Shown: positions 1-9,647 of the stretch, piece after piece
Layout of the letters: the number at the start of each line of letters is the position of its first letter
How positions within the stretch are numbered: the stretch's first letter is position 1
Assembly (NCBI RefSeq): GCF_013402915.1
Contig: NC_050722.1
Coordinates: forward strand, 248,001 to 312,000
Direction of reading: 5' to 3'
Length of the DNA stretch: 64,000 nt
Source of the DNA: Zygotorulaspora mrakii
Taxonomy: Eukaryota; Ascomycota; Saccharomycetes; Saccharomycetales; Saccharomycetaceae
Position numbers and translations under genes: made by a program
The notes under the pieces: model-generated
What the model was told of the DNA's origin: nothing
Databases searched by the model: none
The model's input: the letters and a program-made list of their open reading frames with translations, nothing else

Positions 1-266
1 TTGTATTTTGCCACTGCTTTTTATAAACACGAAAAATGCGGGCGCGTTCCTTTATCGCTCGCTATCTGACAACATTTGCTGAAATTTGATTATTACAAAT
101 GAGAATTGACTATAGTTGGATATGGAATTGAGCAGGTCGCAATCCGTTGTCAGTTTCATTTTTGCTTCACACACGGAAAAAAAGAACGTATATACGTGGT
201 AGGACTGCCCGTTGTAGTTGTTTATTACCGAGATATCCAGTAGGCAAGGTATAAGCTGCCGTGTGG
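1..266. other. Left-edge intergenic sequence
   Basis: This is the sequence upstream of the transporter gene and probably its promoter. I see no convincing gene. Open frames crossing it on the minus strand overlap the transporter and resemble nothing. It is cut by the window edge. Confidence 0.5.
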
Positions 267-2240
267 ATGAGGCCACCATCACGTTCAGAGCAGGCAACAT
301 GCTTTGTTGGGAGCGGCATTGTAGCATTGGGTGCTGGAACACCTTATTTATTATCCTTCTATGCTCCACAATTACTGGCCAAATGTAATCTACCTGTTTC
401 AAATTTAAGCACGTTGTCATTGGCGATGAGTTTAGGAAGTTCTCTTTTGGGATTTTTTGCAGGTATAGTTATTGATAAAAGCGTTGCAGGTTCCTGCTTG
501 ATTGGAGCTCTCTGTACCTTTTCTGCGTACTCTATTCTTCACTATTGTTATGTCCATGAATTGGCTAACGTTCCACTGATTGCTTTTGGACTGACCCTGG
601 TTGGCTTTGGTTCTGTCTCCGGATTTTATGCTGCTGTCAAATGCTGTACAACTAATTTTCCGCATCATAGGGGCACCGCTGGCGCCTTTCCTGTGGCATT
701 GTATGCACTGGCTGGTATGCTCTTTTCCACGATATGTACTGAAGTGTTTGGGGATGACGTTGAAGGCATATTCAAGTTTTTGACATACGTTTGCTCAAGT
801 ATGATATTTGTAGGATGCTGGACAATGAAAATTATGGTAACTCCAAAGGCTCGAAAAGTTAAAAGGAGAAACTCTTCAATTGATCAACAAGTACCAAATT
901 CGAGGGGTTCAAATAGCAATATGTCGGAAACGCCAAGTACACAACCCATCATGATTAGCAGTGAAAGGCAAGGGAATGAGATTCCACATTCCTTCCCAGT
1001 GCATTCGCAGAACCGTAATGGGTCTCTCTCCAGCACTTCCAGCTCATCACTAGCTTCATCATTTCAATCTCTATGGTCGAATAAAAGATCGGATTCCTTC
1101 ATCTGGTCTAAGGATCTGCCTGGATCTTTATCCTTCTGGGGATGGGGAAGAGTTCGCGATGAAGATGCGTTGTCAGAAAGCCCATCAGCTCACCCTTTTC
1201 CACCTCCTTCAATGCCACAACTTCCTCCACTTTCGAGGACACGACAAAGCTACTCTTCTACAAACTCTAGTCCTCGTCGTCAAAGGTTCGACAGCTTCAC
1301 TAATCTTGATAGAACCGATAGCTTTAAACGCGATCAGCCGGGAGCGCATGTTCTTCAAAGAGGTACAAATAATGAGGTTTTTACCAATATGGAAGATTCA
1401 ACGAGGAACTCTATATACAAAGAAAGCTCTTCATGGAAAAATAGTCATGTATTTCGTACCATGAAGAAACCGCGTTTTATTCTATATTTCATCATATTGG
1501 CGACACTACAGGGTATTGGTCAAATGTATATTTTTTCCGTTGGCTTTATCGTACAAACGCAAGTATACTCGACTTCTCCTGAAAAGTACAAGCTAAATCC
1601 CGAGTCTATTCAATCCCTACAAGTTTCAATTATTTCAATACTATCGTTTTTAGGTAGGTTATCTTCCGGCCCATTTAGCGACCTTTTAGTAAAAAAACTA
1701 AAGGCACAGAGGCTTTGGAATATTGTTGTTGCTGGCATATTGTTTGTTTATGCCTCTCTTCAAATGCTCCAAGTTTCCCACGTTAATCTAAGCGCCATAA
1801 TGGAAGGACCCGATAACATCAAGAATATTTCCTTTTGCTCCGCATTATTTGGATATGGTTTTGGAATACTATTTGGAACATTTCCTTCTATAATTGCAGA
1901 CGCATTCGGCACAGAAGGATTCAGTACGATATGGGGATTATCGACTAGTGGAGGGTTGTTCACTGTGAAGTATTTTTGCTCTGTATTAGGGGTAGATTTG
2001 CAAAACCATGTTGAAGACGGCAAAAAGTATTGTGAAAAGGGAACTGTCTGCTATAGCCACACGTTCCACTTGACAGCTTTTTTTGCAATGCTCGTTACGG
2101 TATTTACCTTGGCAGTCATCACCGTTAGCTTCTGGGAGAGAAAGCACAGGCATGAATTGATGCCAGATTCGCATCATGTAGAATACCTATTGACAGAAGA
2201 AGACGAAAATGAAGAACATGAAGGAAGCACTCAAGTCTGA
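267..2240 (+). CDS. Major facilitator superfamily transporter, YMR155W-like (nodulin-like)
   Basis: This is a predicted 12-segment membrane transporter of unknown substrate. About 190 N-terminal residues form one hydrophobic half that begins with a GAGTPYLLSFYAPQL-type first helix. A hydrophilic Ser/Arg/Pro-rich loop of about 200 residues follows, then a second hydrophobic half from about residue 400 and a short acidic tail. The family is that of S. cerevisiae YMR155W, whose neighbour there is TPP1; TPP1 is also close by here, which supports orthology. The open frame runs back to a GTG at 261; the ATG at 267 is the credible start (657 aa). The protein is longer than my recollection of YMR155W (about 547 aa), mainly because of the central loop. 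Location and substrate are not visible in the sequence. Confidence 0.85.
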   Translation: MRPPSRSEQATCFVGSGIVALGAGTPYLLSFYAPQLLAKCNLPVSNLSTLSLAMSLGSSLLGFFAGIVIDKSVAGSCLIGALCTFSAYSILHYCYVHELANVPLIAFGLTLVGFGSVSGFYAAVKCCTTNFPHHRGTAGAFPVALYALAGMLFSTICTEVFGDDVEGIFKFLTYVCSSMIFVGCWTMKIMVTPKARKVKRRNSSIDQQVPNSRGSNSNMSETPSTQPIMISSERQGNEIPHSFPVHSQNRNGSLSSTSSSSLASSFQSLWSNKRSDSFIWSKDLPGSLSFWGWGRVRDEDALSESPSAHPFPPPSMPQLPPLSRTRQSYSSTNSSPRRQRFDSFTNLDRTDSFKRDQPGAHVLQRGTNNEVFTNMEDSTRNSIYKESSSWKNSHVFRTMKKPRFILYFIILATLQGIGQMYIFSVGFIVQTQVYSTSPEKYKLNPESIQSLQVSIISILSFLGRLSSGPFSDLLVKKLKAQRLWNIVVAGILFVYASLQMLQVSHVNLSAIMEGPDNIKNISFCSALFGYGFGILFGTFPSIIADAFGTEGFSTIWGLSTSGGLFTVKYFCSVLGVDLQNHVEDGKKYCEKGTVCYSHTFHLTAFFAMLVTVFTLAVITVSFWERKHRHELMPDSHHVEYLLTEEDENEEHEGSTQV

Positions 2241-2413
2241 AACTGTTGTCAGCTCCATCAGTTCCAAAATAGGACACGTTCTAATTTGATAAAAACGTAT
2301 TCTGTCCATCAATCTACCATTATCAGAAAGTTCCTAGAAACTAAATATGCATGTTTATTCACTGTATATAACACGAAAAAAAATTCTAGATATCAATTAT
2401 TTAGCCATCGCAT

Positions 2414-4909
2414 TTATTCAACAACTCTTTCCTCAATTTTATGGATTCCACCACCCTCTTCAGCGATGATTCTTCTAACGTCTTCAATGTCCAGTGGATT
2501 TCCGTTCTGATCGACAAATCTCTTTTGACCCGGTTCATTTAACATTTCATCAAAAGTATCCAAATCAATTTGCTGCTGATTCTGTGCCTCTTGGTCCACA
2601 GAGTCACTCGGCTTATTATGTGCTACAATTGAACTGACCGGTGTGACGGATGGTTGCTGACTTGGTTCAATAATTTCGTTATCATATTCTTCGTATGTGT
2701 TGAAATAATTGTCGCAGCCGTAATCCCAACCTGACAACCATTGTGATTTTTGGCATAAGTCTTTAGTCCATGGTGTACCATATATTAATGGACTGTAAAA
2801 TTGGAAGAAACAAATACAAGCAACTGTAAACGATGCAACAAGTGCGTAGCCAACTACCTTTCTTTTTCTAAAAACGTAACTCACAACTATATCCAATGCA
2901 TGACCAAAGGCGAGAATTCCAAAATAATAAGCGGGAAGATAGTGATGCAAAAACAGTTGACGTTTCATCATGAATGATGGTATTATGTGAATGAGAAAAC
3001 CTAATAAATATTCCATGACCTGTATATGGAAATTAATCACATCTGAGTCTTGTAAAATTGGTTTCCCAACTTGCCATGAGATCAGTTCAAAAATAACAAT
3101 GAATGAAAACACAACTGTGAACAAAGATACAGACCACCACAAGATAGCATTGCCCAGTAGATAAACATGTCTATGTTCGGAAGACCAATAGCCAATACCA
3201 CGCAATAATAATGGCCAGCTTGAAGGTAATGATTCAAAAACATGAGAATCCACCAAATTTTTGTTGACATGCCACATTCTTTTATGCGATTCAATGAACT
3301 TCTCCAAAAATGATGGCGTTTTATATGAAACACGTTCAGCATCCTGTGGTAAAAATTCATTTTCGTTACCTTCAACGTACCACACCAAAAGTTCAGGTTT
3401 ACCGGATTGGGCACAAGTAACCTCCTGTTGTTCAAACCCCCATTGAGGTAATTTAACTTCATGAGAAAACAAATAGCAGCCTGACATAGCATGTCTTAGT
3501 CTGAATTTTGTTTCAATGGCTCTAACCCGTTCTTGAGCAGGACCTGGTGTTGACAAAGATTTGTCAATTTCAATGATCCAATCATCATTAGCGTCTCCTT
3601 CAAAGCCTTCAAAACCGTAAGCCGATACTTCTTTTTGCCAGTCACTGTTTTCAGAAACTGGTGGTTTATGATCATGCGAATGTAATCTGCGTTGTGTGCT
3701 TGGATGTAAAAATCTCACTTTTGTACCTTCAACCAAGTTTTCGAAAGAAGTAATTGTAGTGTTGGTTTGATTGTATAATGTAATGTACCACTCATTGTTC
3801 GCATCCAAATGAGGATAAAGAGTAATTTGTTGTTGCTGAGAACCCGTTGGATATTCATGGCTATGAGAATGCAAATAACCTCCCATTGTACCTAGATGAC
3901 GCATGGTAACAGTTGAACCGACACCTACTTCAGCCAAAATATCTGTTGGAATCGTGTTACCATTCAATGTTGATCTAAATTCTGGACTGAAAAATCCAGA
4001 ACCGTCTGAATTTTCAGTCAAGGTTTGGAAATGTATATAGAAGAATACCATATACAATACAGTTGGAATACCCAGTAAAAACGTACCTTTGGCAACAGCA
4101 ATCTTCAAAGTGGAGCAAACTGGTTTAGACAAATCTCCGAGGAATAACCATAACCTCCAAACACATAATAAACCAATCCATGAGATTGTAAACAATCCAA
4201 CCCATTTCGACGAAACGGCAAGCCCTAACGCAATGCCTGTAAAGGTCAAAAACTTATAGGAAGCCCAAGTTCCTGTTGGATAAATTTCATATCTTTTGAA
4301 GGCGTAAACAGAAGCTGCAATGAATACCATTAGTGGAGCATCAAGTAGAATGTAACGGGAAATGGTTACAAATGAGTTCTCGACTGCAAAGCATACAGCA
4401 CTTGCAAATGCGACCCAAACTCTTACACCAGAAGAACGTAGGGTAAAGTAAAGTAATAAAACCGTCAACGCACCAGATATGGCTGCTACTGATCTCATAA
4501 GAACATATGGTGTTGAGGCAGGATATAACTTACCGATGGTCTCAAAATCAAAATCGCCGTCAAATCCACCCAAAATTCCCACCCAGGCAAACAACATCTT
4601 GGCAAATGGGGGATGCACATCCATGAAGAATAGTCCTTTGATATACTTAGTAGCAAACCCGCCAAAATGCACTTCATCGAATATGACTGCATTAGGCCAA
4701 GACAAATTGCGCATCCTCACAATGACAGTAAAGACAGCCAAACATGACACCAGAAATCTTTCCTTCAAAGAGTACACAGTACGCACCTTAGCAAGCTTTT
4801 CTTGCGGCTCCGATACAATGTATGGCCTGACAGGTCCTTGTTTGACATCGAAATCGATCACCGGATTCTGCCCCTCGGAGGCAGACCGTGTTCTTTTATC
4901 ACTTGCCAT
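2414..4909 (-). CDS. PMT1: Dolichyl-phosphate-mannose:protein O-mannosyltransferase Pmt1
   Basis: Pmt1 transfers mannose from dolichyl-phosphate mannose to Ser/Thr of secretory proteins in the ER membrane, as a heterodimer with Pmt2 in S. cerevisiae. The N-terminal half carries the GT39 transmembrane domain with the FDEVHFGG motif. Its Asp78-Glu79 (counted from the ATG) match the catalytic acidic pair of the family. A lumenal MIR-repeat region follows at about residues 320-510 with HSHSH and HSHDH motifs. Four or more C-terminal transmembrane segments and an acidic cytosolic tail complete it. The open frame extends 4 codons to a TTG; I use the ATG at 4909 (831 aa; about 817 in S. cerevisiae). 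It is divergent from RPN6, as expected from YDL095W-YDL097C. Confidence 0.97.
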   Translation of the reverse strand: MASDKRTRSASEGQNPVIDFDVKQGPVRPYIVSEPQEKLAKVRTVYSLKERFLVSCLAVFTVIVRMRNLSWPNAVIFDEVHFGGFATKYIKGLFFMDVHPPFAKMLFAWVGILGGFDGDFDFETIGKLYPASTPYVLMRSVAAISGALTVLLLYFTLRSSGVRVWVAFASAVCFAVENSFVTISRYILLDAPLMVFIAASVYAFKRYEIYPTGTWASYKFLTFTGIALGLAVSSKWVGLFTISWIGLLCVWRLWLFLGDLSKPVCSTLKIAVAKGTFLLGIPTVLYMVFFYIHFQTLTENSDGSGFFSPEFRSTLNGNTIPTDILAEVGVGSTVTMRHLGTMGGYLHSHSHEYPTGSQQQQITLYPHLDANNEWYITLYNQTNTTITSFENLVEGTKVRFLHPSTQRRLHSHDHKPPVSENSDWQKEVSAYGFEGFEGDANDDWIIEIDKSLSTPGPAQERVRAIETKFRLRHAMSGCYLFSHEVKLPQWGFEQQEVTCAQSGKPELLVWYVEGNENEFLPQDAERVSYKTPSFLEKFIESHKRMWHVNKNLVDSHVFESLPSSWPLLLRGIGYWSSEHRHVYLLGNAILWWSVSLFTVVFSFIVIFELISWQVGKPILQDSDVINFHIQVMEYLLGFLIHIIPSFMMKRQLFLHHYLPAYYFGILAFGHALDIVVSYVFRKRKVVGYALVASFTVACICFFQFYSPLIYGTPWTKDLCQKSQWLSGWDYGCDNYFNTYEEYDNEIIEPSQQPSVTPVSSIVAHNKPSDSVDQEAQNQQQIDLDTFDEMLNEPGQKRFVDQNGNPLDIEDVRRIIAEEGGGIHKIEERVVE

Positions 4910-5321
4910 TCCTATAGTCAAGATAAATATAGAGAAGCTCGTTCGGTCAATTGCCTCAATGAATAGCTGATACTAATCTCTTAGACCTCTCCGTATTGCA
5001 AAAGCCTTAAAATTTCTTCATTTTTCACTATTATTTCTTTTCGTTGACACGTAATACCCAGAAATGCGAACTTTAGGCGACAAAAGAATGTCCGGCTTCA
5101 GGAAACGGACATATCTCTTTGGATAGGGATAGAAATTATTCCGGACTAAATTCCACCGGACACAGTTTTCTGCTCGAATTGAATTTCCAAAGCGTTTAGG
5201 GTGGCAAAGAGGTAGACTTGGAGAGTTAGTTCACTAAAATAATCAAAAGGAAAGAGACAGACGGTTTACACAAGGAATTATTACACCAGCACCACTAGAT
5301 ATATTCAGCTCTATAGATATT
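4910..5321. other. Divergent promoter region PMT1/RPN6
   Basis: This 412-bp region lies between the starts of PMT1 and RPN6. It contains a perfect proteasome-associated control element near RPN6 (listed separately). I see no RNA gene or coding frame. Confidence 0.6.
5200..5208 (+). promoter_or_regulatory. PACE element (Rpn4 binding site) upstream of RPN6
   Basis: The nonamer GGTGGCAAA, the exact consensus of the proteasome-associated control element bound by Rpn4 in S. cerevisiae, lies 114 bp upstream of the RPN6 ATG. The match is seen directly; its function is inferred from the family and the target gene. Confidence 0.85.
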
Positions 5322-6599
5322 ATGTGTAGTGTGGAAGCTGCCAGGGATCTGGTAGAGAAAAAGCAGTACGATAAGGCTGAACAAGTGTTTCTGGATCTGC
5401 TGAGCAAAGATTATAATGAGTCCACGGGGAAAGTCACAGAACGCCAAAATGAGCAAGAAGCATGCATATTAGGACTTGGCAATTTGTATATCGTAACCGG
5501 TGCGAAAGAGAAATTACGCGAGTTTATTCCAAGGTCGACAGACCACATGATGCAATTTGCGAAGCCAAAGACGGCCAAGGTATTGAAGACATTGATAGAA
5601 GAGTTTGAAAAAGTACCAGACTCGTATGATGACCAGATCTATGTCTGCCAAAAGAGCATTGAGTTTGCCAAGAAGGAGAAAAGGGTCTTTTTGAAGCAAT
5701 CCTTGACGATTAAACTTGCCACGTTGTACTATTATAAAAGACAATACAAGGACGCACTAGAGCTCAATGCCGAGCTTTTGCGGGAGTTCAAGAAATTAGA
5801 TGACAAACCATCGTTGTTGGATGTCCATCTGTTGGAAAGTAAGGTTTACCACAAATTGAGAAATTTGGCCAAGGCCAAGGCATCTTTGACAGCAGCTAGG
5901 ACAGCAGCCAACTCCATTTATTGCCCCACGGTAACTATGGCCGAATTAGACTTGATGAGTGGTATCTTACATTGTGAAGATAAAGATTACAAGACCGCAT
6001 TTTCATATTTCTTTGAGAGTTTCGAAAGTTTTCACAATTTGGCAACCCACAATTCTTATGACAAGGCGTGCCATGTTTTGAAATACATGCTGTTGTCAAA
6101 GATTATGTTGAACTTAATTGATGAAGTGAAAAATATTCTAAACGCTAAATATACAAAGGAGACTTATCAATCAAAGGGCATTGATGCAATGAAAGCCGTG
6201 GCTGAGGCATACAGTAGTAGGTCTCTTTTGGAGTTCAACACGGCGTTAAAGCAGTATAAAGATGAGATTATGGGTGATGAGTTGATAAGATCACATTTTA
6301 ACGCCCTCTATGATACATTATTGGAATCAAATCTTTGTAAGCTTATTGAACCATTTGAGTGTGTTGAGGTTTCGCATATTTCCATGATGATTGGTCTAGA
6401 TGCTCAGCAGATTGAAGGAAAATTGTCTCAAATGATTTTAGATAAGGTATTTCATGGTGTACTTGATCAGGGAAATGGATGGTTGTATATTTACGAAACG
6501 CCACATCAAGACGCTACTTATGATTGTGCATTAGAATTAGTTGGTCAACTAGATAAAGTGGTAGATCAGTTATACGAAAAGGCAAGTGTATTGTATTGA
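5322..6599 (+). CDS. RPN6: 26S proteasome regulatory subunit Rpn6
   Basis: Rpn6 is a lid subunit of the 19S regulatory particle that clamps lid to core. The protein (425 aa; 434 in S. cerevisiae) is an alpha-helical TPR-like solenoid over about residues 1-220, followed by a PCI domain in the C-terminal half that ends in a winged-helix segment and a helical tail. Similarity to the yeast and animal subunits is continuous, including the AARDLVEKKQYDKAE-type first repeat. The ATG at 5322 is clear. It ends 37 bp from the end of convergent TPP1. A PACE box upstream predicts Rpn4 control together with other proteasome genes. Confidence 0.97.
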   Translation: MCSVEAARDLVEKKQYDKAEQVFLDLLSKDYNESTGKVTERQNEQEACILGLGNLYIVTGAKEKLREFIPRSTDHMMQFAKPKTAKVLKTLIEEFEKVPDSYDDQIYVCQKSIEFAKKEKRVFLKQSLTIKLATLYYYKRQYKDALELNAELLREFKKLDDKPSLLDVHLLESKVYHKLRNLAKAKASLTAARTAANSIYCPTVTMAELDLMSGILHCEDKDYKTAFSYFFESFESFHNLATHNSYDKACHVLKYMLLSKIMLNLIDEVKNILNAKYTKETYQSKGIDAMKAVAEAYSSRSLLEFNTALKQYKDEIMGDELIRSHFNALYDTLLESNLCKLIEPFECVEVSHISMMIGLDAQQIEGKLSQMILDKVFHGVLDQGNGWLYIYETPHQDATYDCALELVGQLDKVVDQLYEKASVLY

Positions 6600-6636
6600 T
6601 ATCGTTACTATTACGTAGTCGTATATTATATTATAT

Positions 6637-7395
6637 TTAGAATACATCTTCTGGTAATTTAAATGGTACATCTAGATTTTTTGCAAATTGTTTATCAGAA
6701 TCGCTGAAGTCTTGTTTTCTTCCTGCCGCGTCCCCGCAATAGTGACAAACTTCAATACTTATTACTGTTGGATAAATGCTTTCGAGATCTTTTTTAAATT
6801 CCTGCATCATACCTGTTTCTGGTTTTCTCATTTTCGTGAATATTTCAGGATCCATCAACATTGGCTCCTCTAGTTTGGGTGCAGGCTTGTTGAGTTTCTT
6901 CAATGTTTTGACAACTTTCATTGGCTTTGTTAGTAAGCTCGACTTATTCTGTTTTCTTGTAAACGATGCTGGTTTTTTTGGTGAGGAGTAAATCCACAAT
7001 CTTTCAAGAAGTCTATTACCGTCTTTTTCAAGGGAAATTGCCTTCAATATAAGTCTAATTTTCTCTACATATTTCGTACAACTCTTAGAATTTGAGGGAA
7101 CTGTAATGACGCCTCCTTGGTTAGAAAAAATCACTACTTGCGCTGTTGCGTCTTCTATTACAATTGATAATAGTTTATCAAGTGCAGATCTGCCGGGAGA
7201 GAAGTTCATAAAGTCCCAGTCATCTGCTGATGTGCTGAATCTTGATCCAGCTGTCTTTGGCTTTATAATTGTATGATCTAAATCAAATGCGTAGACTTTC
7301 AACGGTCCATTGGCTCCGCTTATTTCGGGCAATGCATTCTTGGGAGTATGTTTGATTAAATAGGGAAGCAAGGTTAACCTATGGAACATTACCAT
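6637..7395 (-). CDS. TPP1: DNA 3'-phosphatase Tpp1
   Basis: Tpp1 removes 3'-phosphates from DNA strand breaks so that repair synthesis can start. The protein (252 aa; 238 in S. cerevisiae) is a HAD-superfamily phosphatase. The nucleophile motif is FDLDHT with Asp38 and Asp40, followed by the VIFSNQGGV motif typical of polynucleotide-kinase phosphatases and a CGDAAGR motif near the C terminus. The kinase and FHA domains found in animal PNKP are absent, as in S. cerevisiae. Two in-frame ATGs (7395 and 7389) are near each other; the first is used. It belongs to the chromosome XIII set (YMR156C). Confidence 0.95.
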   Translation of the reverse strand: MVMFHRLTLLPYLIKHTPKNALPEISGANGPLKVYAFDLDHTIIKPKTAGSRFSTSADDWDFMNFSPGRSALDKLLSIVIEDATAQVVIFSNQGGVITVPSNSKSCTKYVEKIRLILKAISLEKDGNRLLERLWIYSSPKKPASFTRKQNKSSLLTKPMKVVKTLKKLNKPAPKLEEPMLMDPEIFTKMRKPETGMMQEFKKDLESIYPTVISIEVCHYCGDAAGRKQDFSDSDKQFAKNLDVPFKLPEDVF

Positions 7396-7563
7396 GCTTG
7401 ATCTCTAAATGTATCACGATTTGTGTTTTTTATCTGCCTTTTGAACCCATTTGAAAAAATATCGAACTTACCACATCACCTGCATAGAGAAAATGGCGGG
7501 AGAAAAGAGACCAAAAGCTGCTAGTACCTAGTTGCTTGAGGGATTATACTTTAGGGTTGAAAT

Positions 7564-8124
7564 ATGTCAAATTTCGGTCGCAGGACCTGGGACAGAGAAG
7601 AGTATGCTAAACTTGCTAGTGAGGGGCAATTGACACACGAGCAATCATTGAAAAGCAGCTTGACACCTGCTCAGTTTCAGCAACTGAAGCGCAAATACAC
7701 AAATTTTCATGGTTTAATGCAAGATGCAATTAAAAATTTGAACACGAAGGTTTTGACGACAGGTCTTAGCTCATATAAGAAGGGCAAGCAATTCGGATTT
7801 TATTGTGAACTTTGCAATCTCACTTTTAAAGACACGATGCAATACATCGATCATTTGAATCACAAGACACATCAGTTAAAATTTGAAAGCATTTTTGATG
7901 AACCGCTAATAAATGATACCAGAGATAATGATATGATTGAAAAGGAAGAGTTTGAGGGTATATACCACAGTATAATCGATCAATTTATAAGCCTTCATGG
8001 TACAAAGAAACCAAGGAAGAGCAAAAAGGCGAGTATACGACAAGCCTTGCTCCAAAAGGAAGAACATCCAACCGAACTAGAGTTGGCAATGGGATTCAAG
8101 GCCTTTGGAAACGCGAACCGCTAA
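7564..8124 (+). CDS. SNU23: U4/U6.U5 tri-snRNP zinc-finger protein Snu23
   Basis: Snu23 is a small component of the spliceosomal tri-snRNP and B complex that helps U6 engage the 5' splice site. The protein is 186 aa (194 in S. cerevisiae). A matrin-type C2H2 zinc finger has Cys81, Cys84, His97 and His103. A basic helical tail follows and ends in an acidic/Leu-rich segment. The ATG at 7564 is followed directly by the conserved SNFGRRTWD start. Its stop lies 54 bp from the stop of convergent AIM36. Its place after RPN6 matches YDL098C. Confidence 0.95.
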   Translation: MSNFGRRTWDREEYAKLASEGQLTHEQSLKSSLTPAQFQQLKRKYTNFHGLMQDAIKNLNTKVLTTGLSSYKKGKQFGFYCELCNLTFKDTMQYIDHLNHKTHQLKFESIFDEPLINDTRDNDMIEKEEFEGIYHSIIDQFISLHGTKKPRKSKKASIRQALLQKEEHPTELELAMGFKAFGNANR

Positions 8125-8178
8125 ATCAATTAAACTATGTACAGGTGCCGACATTACAGCATATTAATCTTTTGAAGT

Positions 8179-8901
8179 TCAGAACTCTTGAACCTTTTTC
8201 ACTGTTTGATAGTATTTACAAACTTCAGAACCCATAGATGCATGTGGAACATAAATTTTTGACACTACGGAGACTTCGTTTTCAAATTTGATTGAATCTT
8301 GTATATTCGAAGGAAAATTTATTATGACAACTGTTGAGTTTGGCAGACATTTTTCCTTCATGTATCTACCAATCAACATCACAAGTAGCCCTTTAGGAAG
8401 ATTTTGAGAGTATTTTTGGGCCCCGTACCTATCATACAAATCGTTCAGTAGCGCCTCATATGAATCGTTGGTAGATGACCTATAGTGTTCCACCACTTCT
8501 ATAGGATCTATAAGCAGGTCGTACTGGTCTACCAATTTTTCCACATCCTTTTTATTACCGGTCAAGATAAATTTCACATCCAATTGACCTGCTGGGAATG
8601 CCGCTACTCTTCTCCTTAAGCCTGACATTACATCTGCAAACTCCTGTTCGGAGTACGTCGTCTTTGGCTTATTCTTATCCAATGACCGAACTGCTTCAAC
8701 AAATATCACAGTACCGATTATGCCAATCAAAAAAATCTTCTTGAAACTTGGTGCCTCGTCTTTCCTTCTTGACTGAGCTGAGTTGGACGAATAGAAACGT
8801 AGGGTTGTTGTTGCAAAAGCATTTCCAGACTTGTATGCGGAGGGAATTCCTCTCAAGGTTCTGGATCTGCATAATTTAGCAGCTCTTGTAATAGCCTGCA
8901 T
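8179..8901 (-). CDS. AIM36: Mitochondrial inner-membrane protein Aim36
   Basis: This is a mitochondrial protein of unknown biochemical role; S. cerevisiae AIM36 mutants have altered mitochondrial inheritance. The protein (240 aa; about 255 in S. cerevisiae) starts with an Arg/Ser-rich targeting-like sequence of about 45 residues. One hydrophobic segment follows at about residues 53-70, then a soluble C-terminal domain with an EQEFADVMSGLRRRV-like stretch. It lies between SNU23 (chromosome IV set) and MRPS8. The relative order and orientation TPP1-AIM36-MRPS8 equal YMR156C-YMR157C-YMR158W. Confidence 0.92.
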   Translation of the reverse strand: MQAITRAAKLCRSRTLRGIPSAYKSGNAFATTTLRFYSSNSAQSRRKDEAPSFKKIFLIGIIGTVIFVEAVRSLDKNKPKTTYSEQEFADVMSGLRRRVAAFPAGQLDVKFILTGNKKDVEKLVDQYDLLIDPIEVVEHYRSSTNDSYEALLNDLYDRYGAQKYSQNLPKGLLVMLIGRYMKEKCLPNSTVVIINFPSNIQDSIKFENEVSVVSKIYVPHASMGSEVCKYYQTVKKVQEF

Positions 8902-9102
8902 AATTTAAGATCAATGACAACCGCTGGGCGAGACTAAGCTGTGTTTCTTGTCCAGCCTAAATATTCACAAACAAATTTCTTATAGTCCTCACTCTGACTT
9001 TTAATGTGAAAAAAAAGTATGTCTTCATCCGGCGGAATACATCTTCCACCGATTAAAATACAAAGCAAACTCTAACTCAATATTCCAGTGGTTGGACCTC
9101 AT

Positions 9103-9570
9103 ATGTCGTTAGTTAAGTTAGCCAATAGCTGTGCTCATATTCAAAATTGCTCAAGAGTGAGAAGCACTCTTACATCAATTCCATATACTAAGTTGCATTT
9201 ACAATTCGCCTATTCTTTGTACAAACATGGATTTTTATCATCTTTACAGAAAGGCAGCACCAAAGGGCCAGATGAAACTACCGTTGAAATAACCCCCGAC
9301 AATATATCCACTAGAAGACTGTGGATTGGGTTAAAATACAGGGAAAATAAGCCTATAATAAGTGCATGCACGTTAATCTCTAAGCCCAATACTAGAGTGT
9401 ACCTAACTCATAATGACATGAGAAAGCTGTGCTCTGGTAGCTCTGTAAGATTGATTAAGCCGTTGCAGCCGGGTGAACTCATGTTAGTGAGGACTGATAC
9501 AGACGTTATCGACATAAATGAAGCTATTGCTAAAAAAATTGATGGTGAAGTTTTATGTAGAGTGAAATGA
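9103..9570 (+). CDS. MRPS8: Mitochondrial small-subunit ribosomal protein uS8m (Mrps8)
   Basis: This is a ribosomal protein S8 family member of the mitochondrial 37S subunit that binds the central domain of the small rRNA. From the ATG at 9103 it is 155 aa, the same length I recall for S. cerevisiae Mrps8. The open frame extends upstream to a GTG at 9088, which I do not accept. The C-terminal half has the S8 signature region ([11 protein letters not shown], then [12 protein letters not shown]). A weak candidate 5'-UTR intron lies just upstream (see findings). It is convergent with BUG1, 77 bp apart. Confidence 0.94.
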   Translation: MSLVKLANSCAHIQNCSRVRSTLTSIPYTKLHLQFAYSLYKHGFLSSLQKGSTKGPDETTVEITPDNISTRRLWIGLKYRENKPIISACTLISKPNTRVYLTHNDMRKLCSGSSVRLIKPLQPGELMLVRTDTDVIDINEAIAKKIDGEVLCRVK

Positions 9571-9647
9571 ATATCTTTCACATCACCTGCCTGTAAATAA
9601 TGCACAAATGTACGGATATATATGTAGCTACACATGTAAATTATAAA

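Noticed and set aside
4966..4990. TACTAAT in the PMT1-RPN6 spacer, considered as an intron branch point
   Set aside because: RPN6 has a clear ATG with normal N terminus 340 bp downstream, and there is no 5' splice site with an upstream coding exon.
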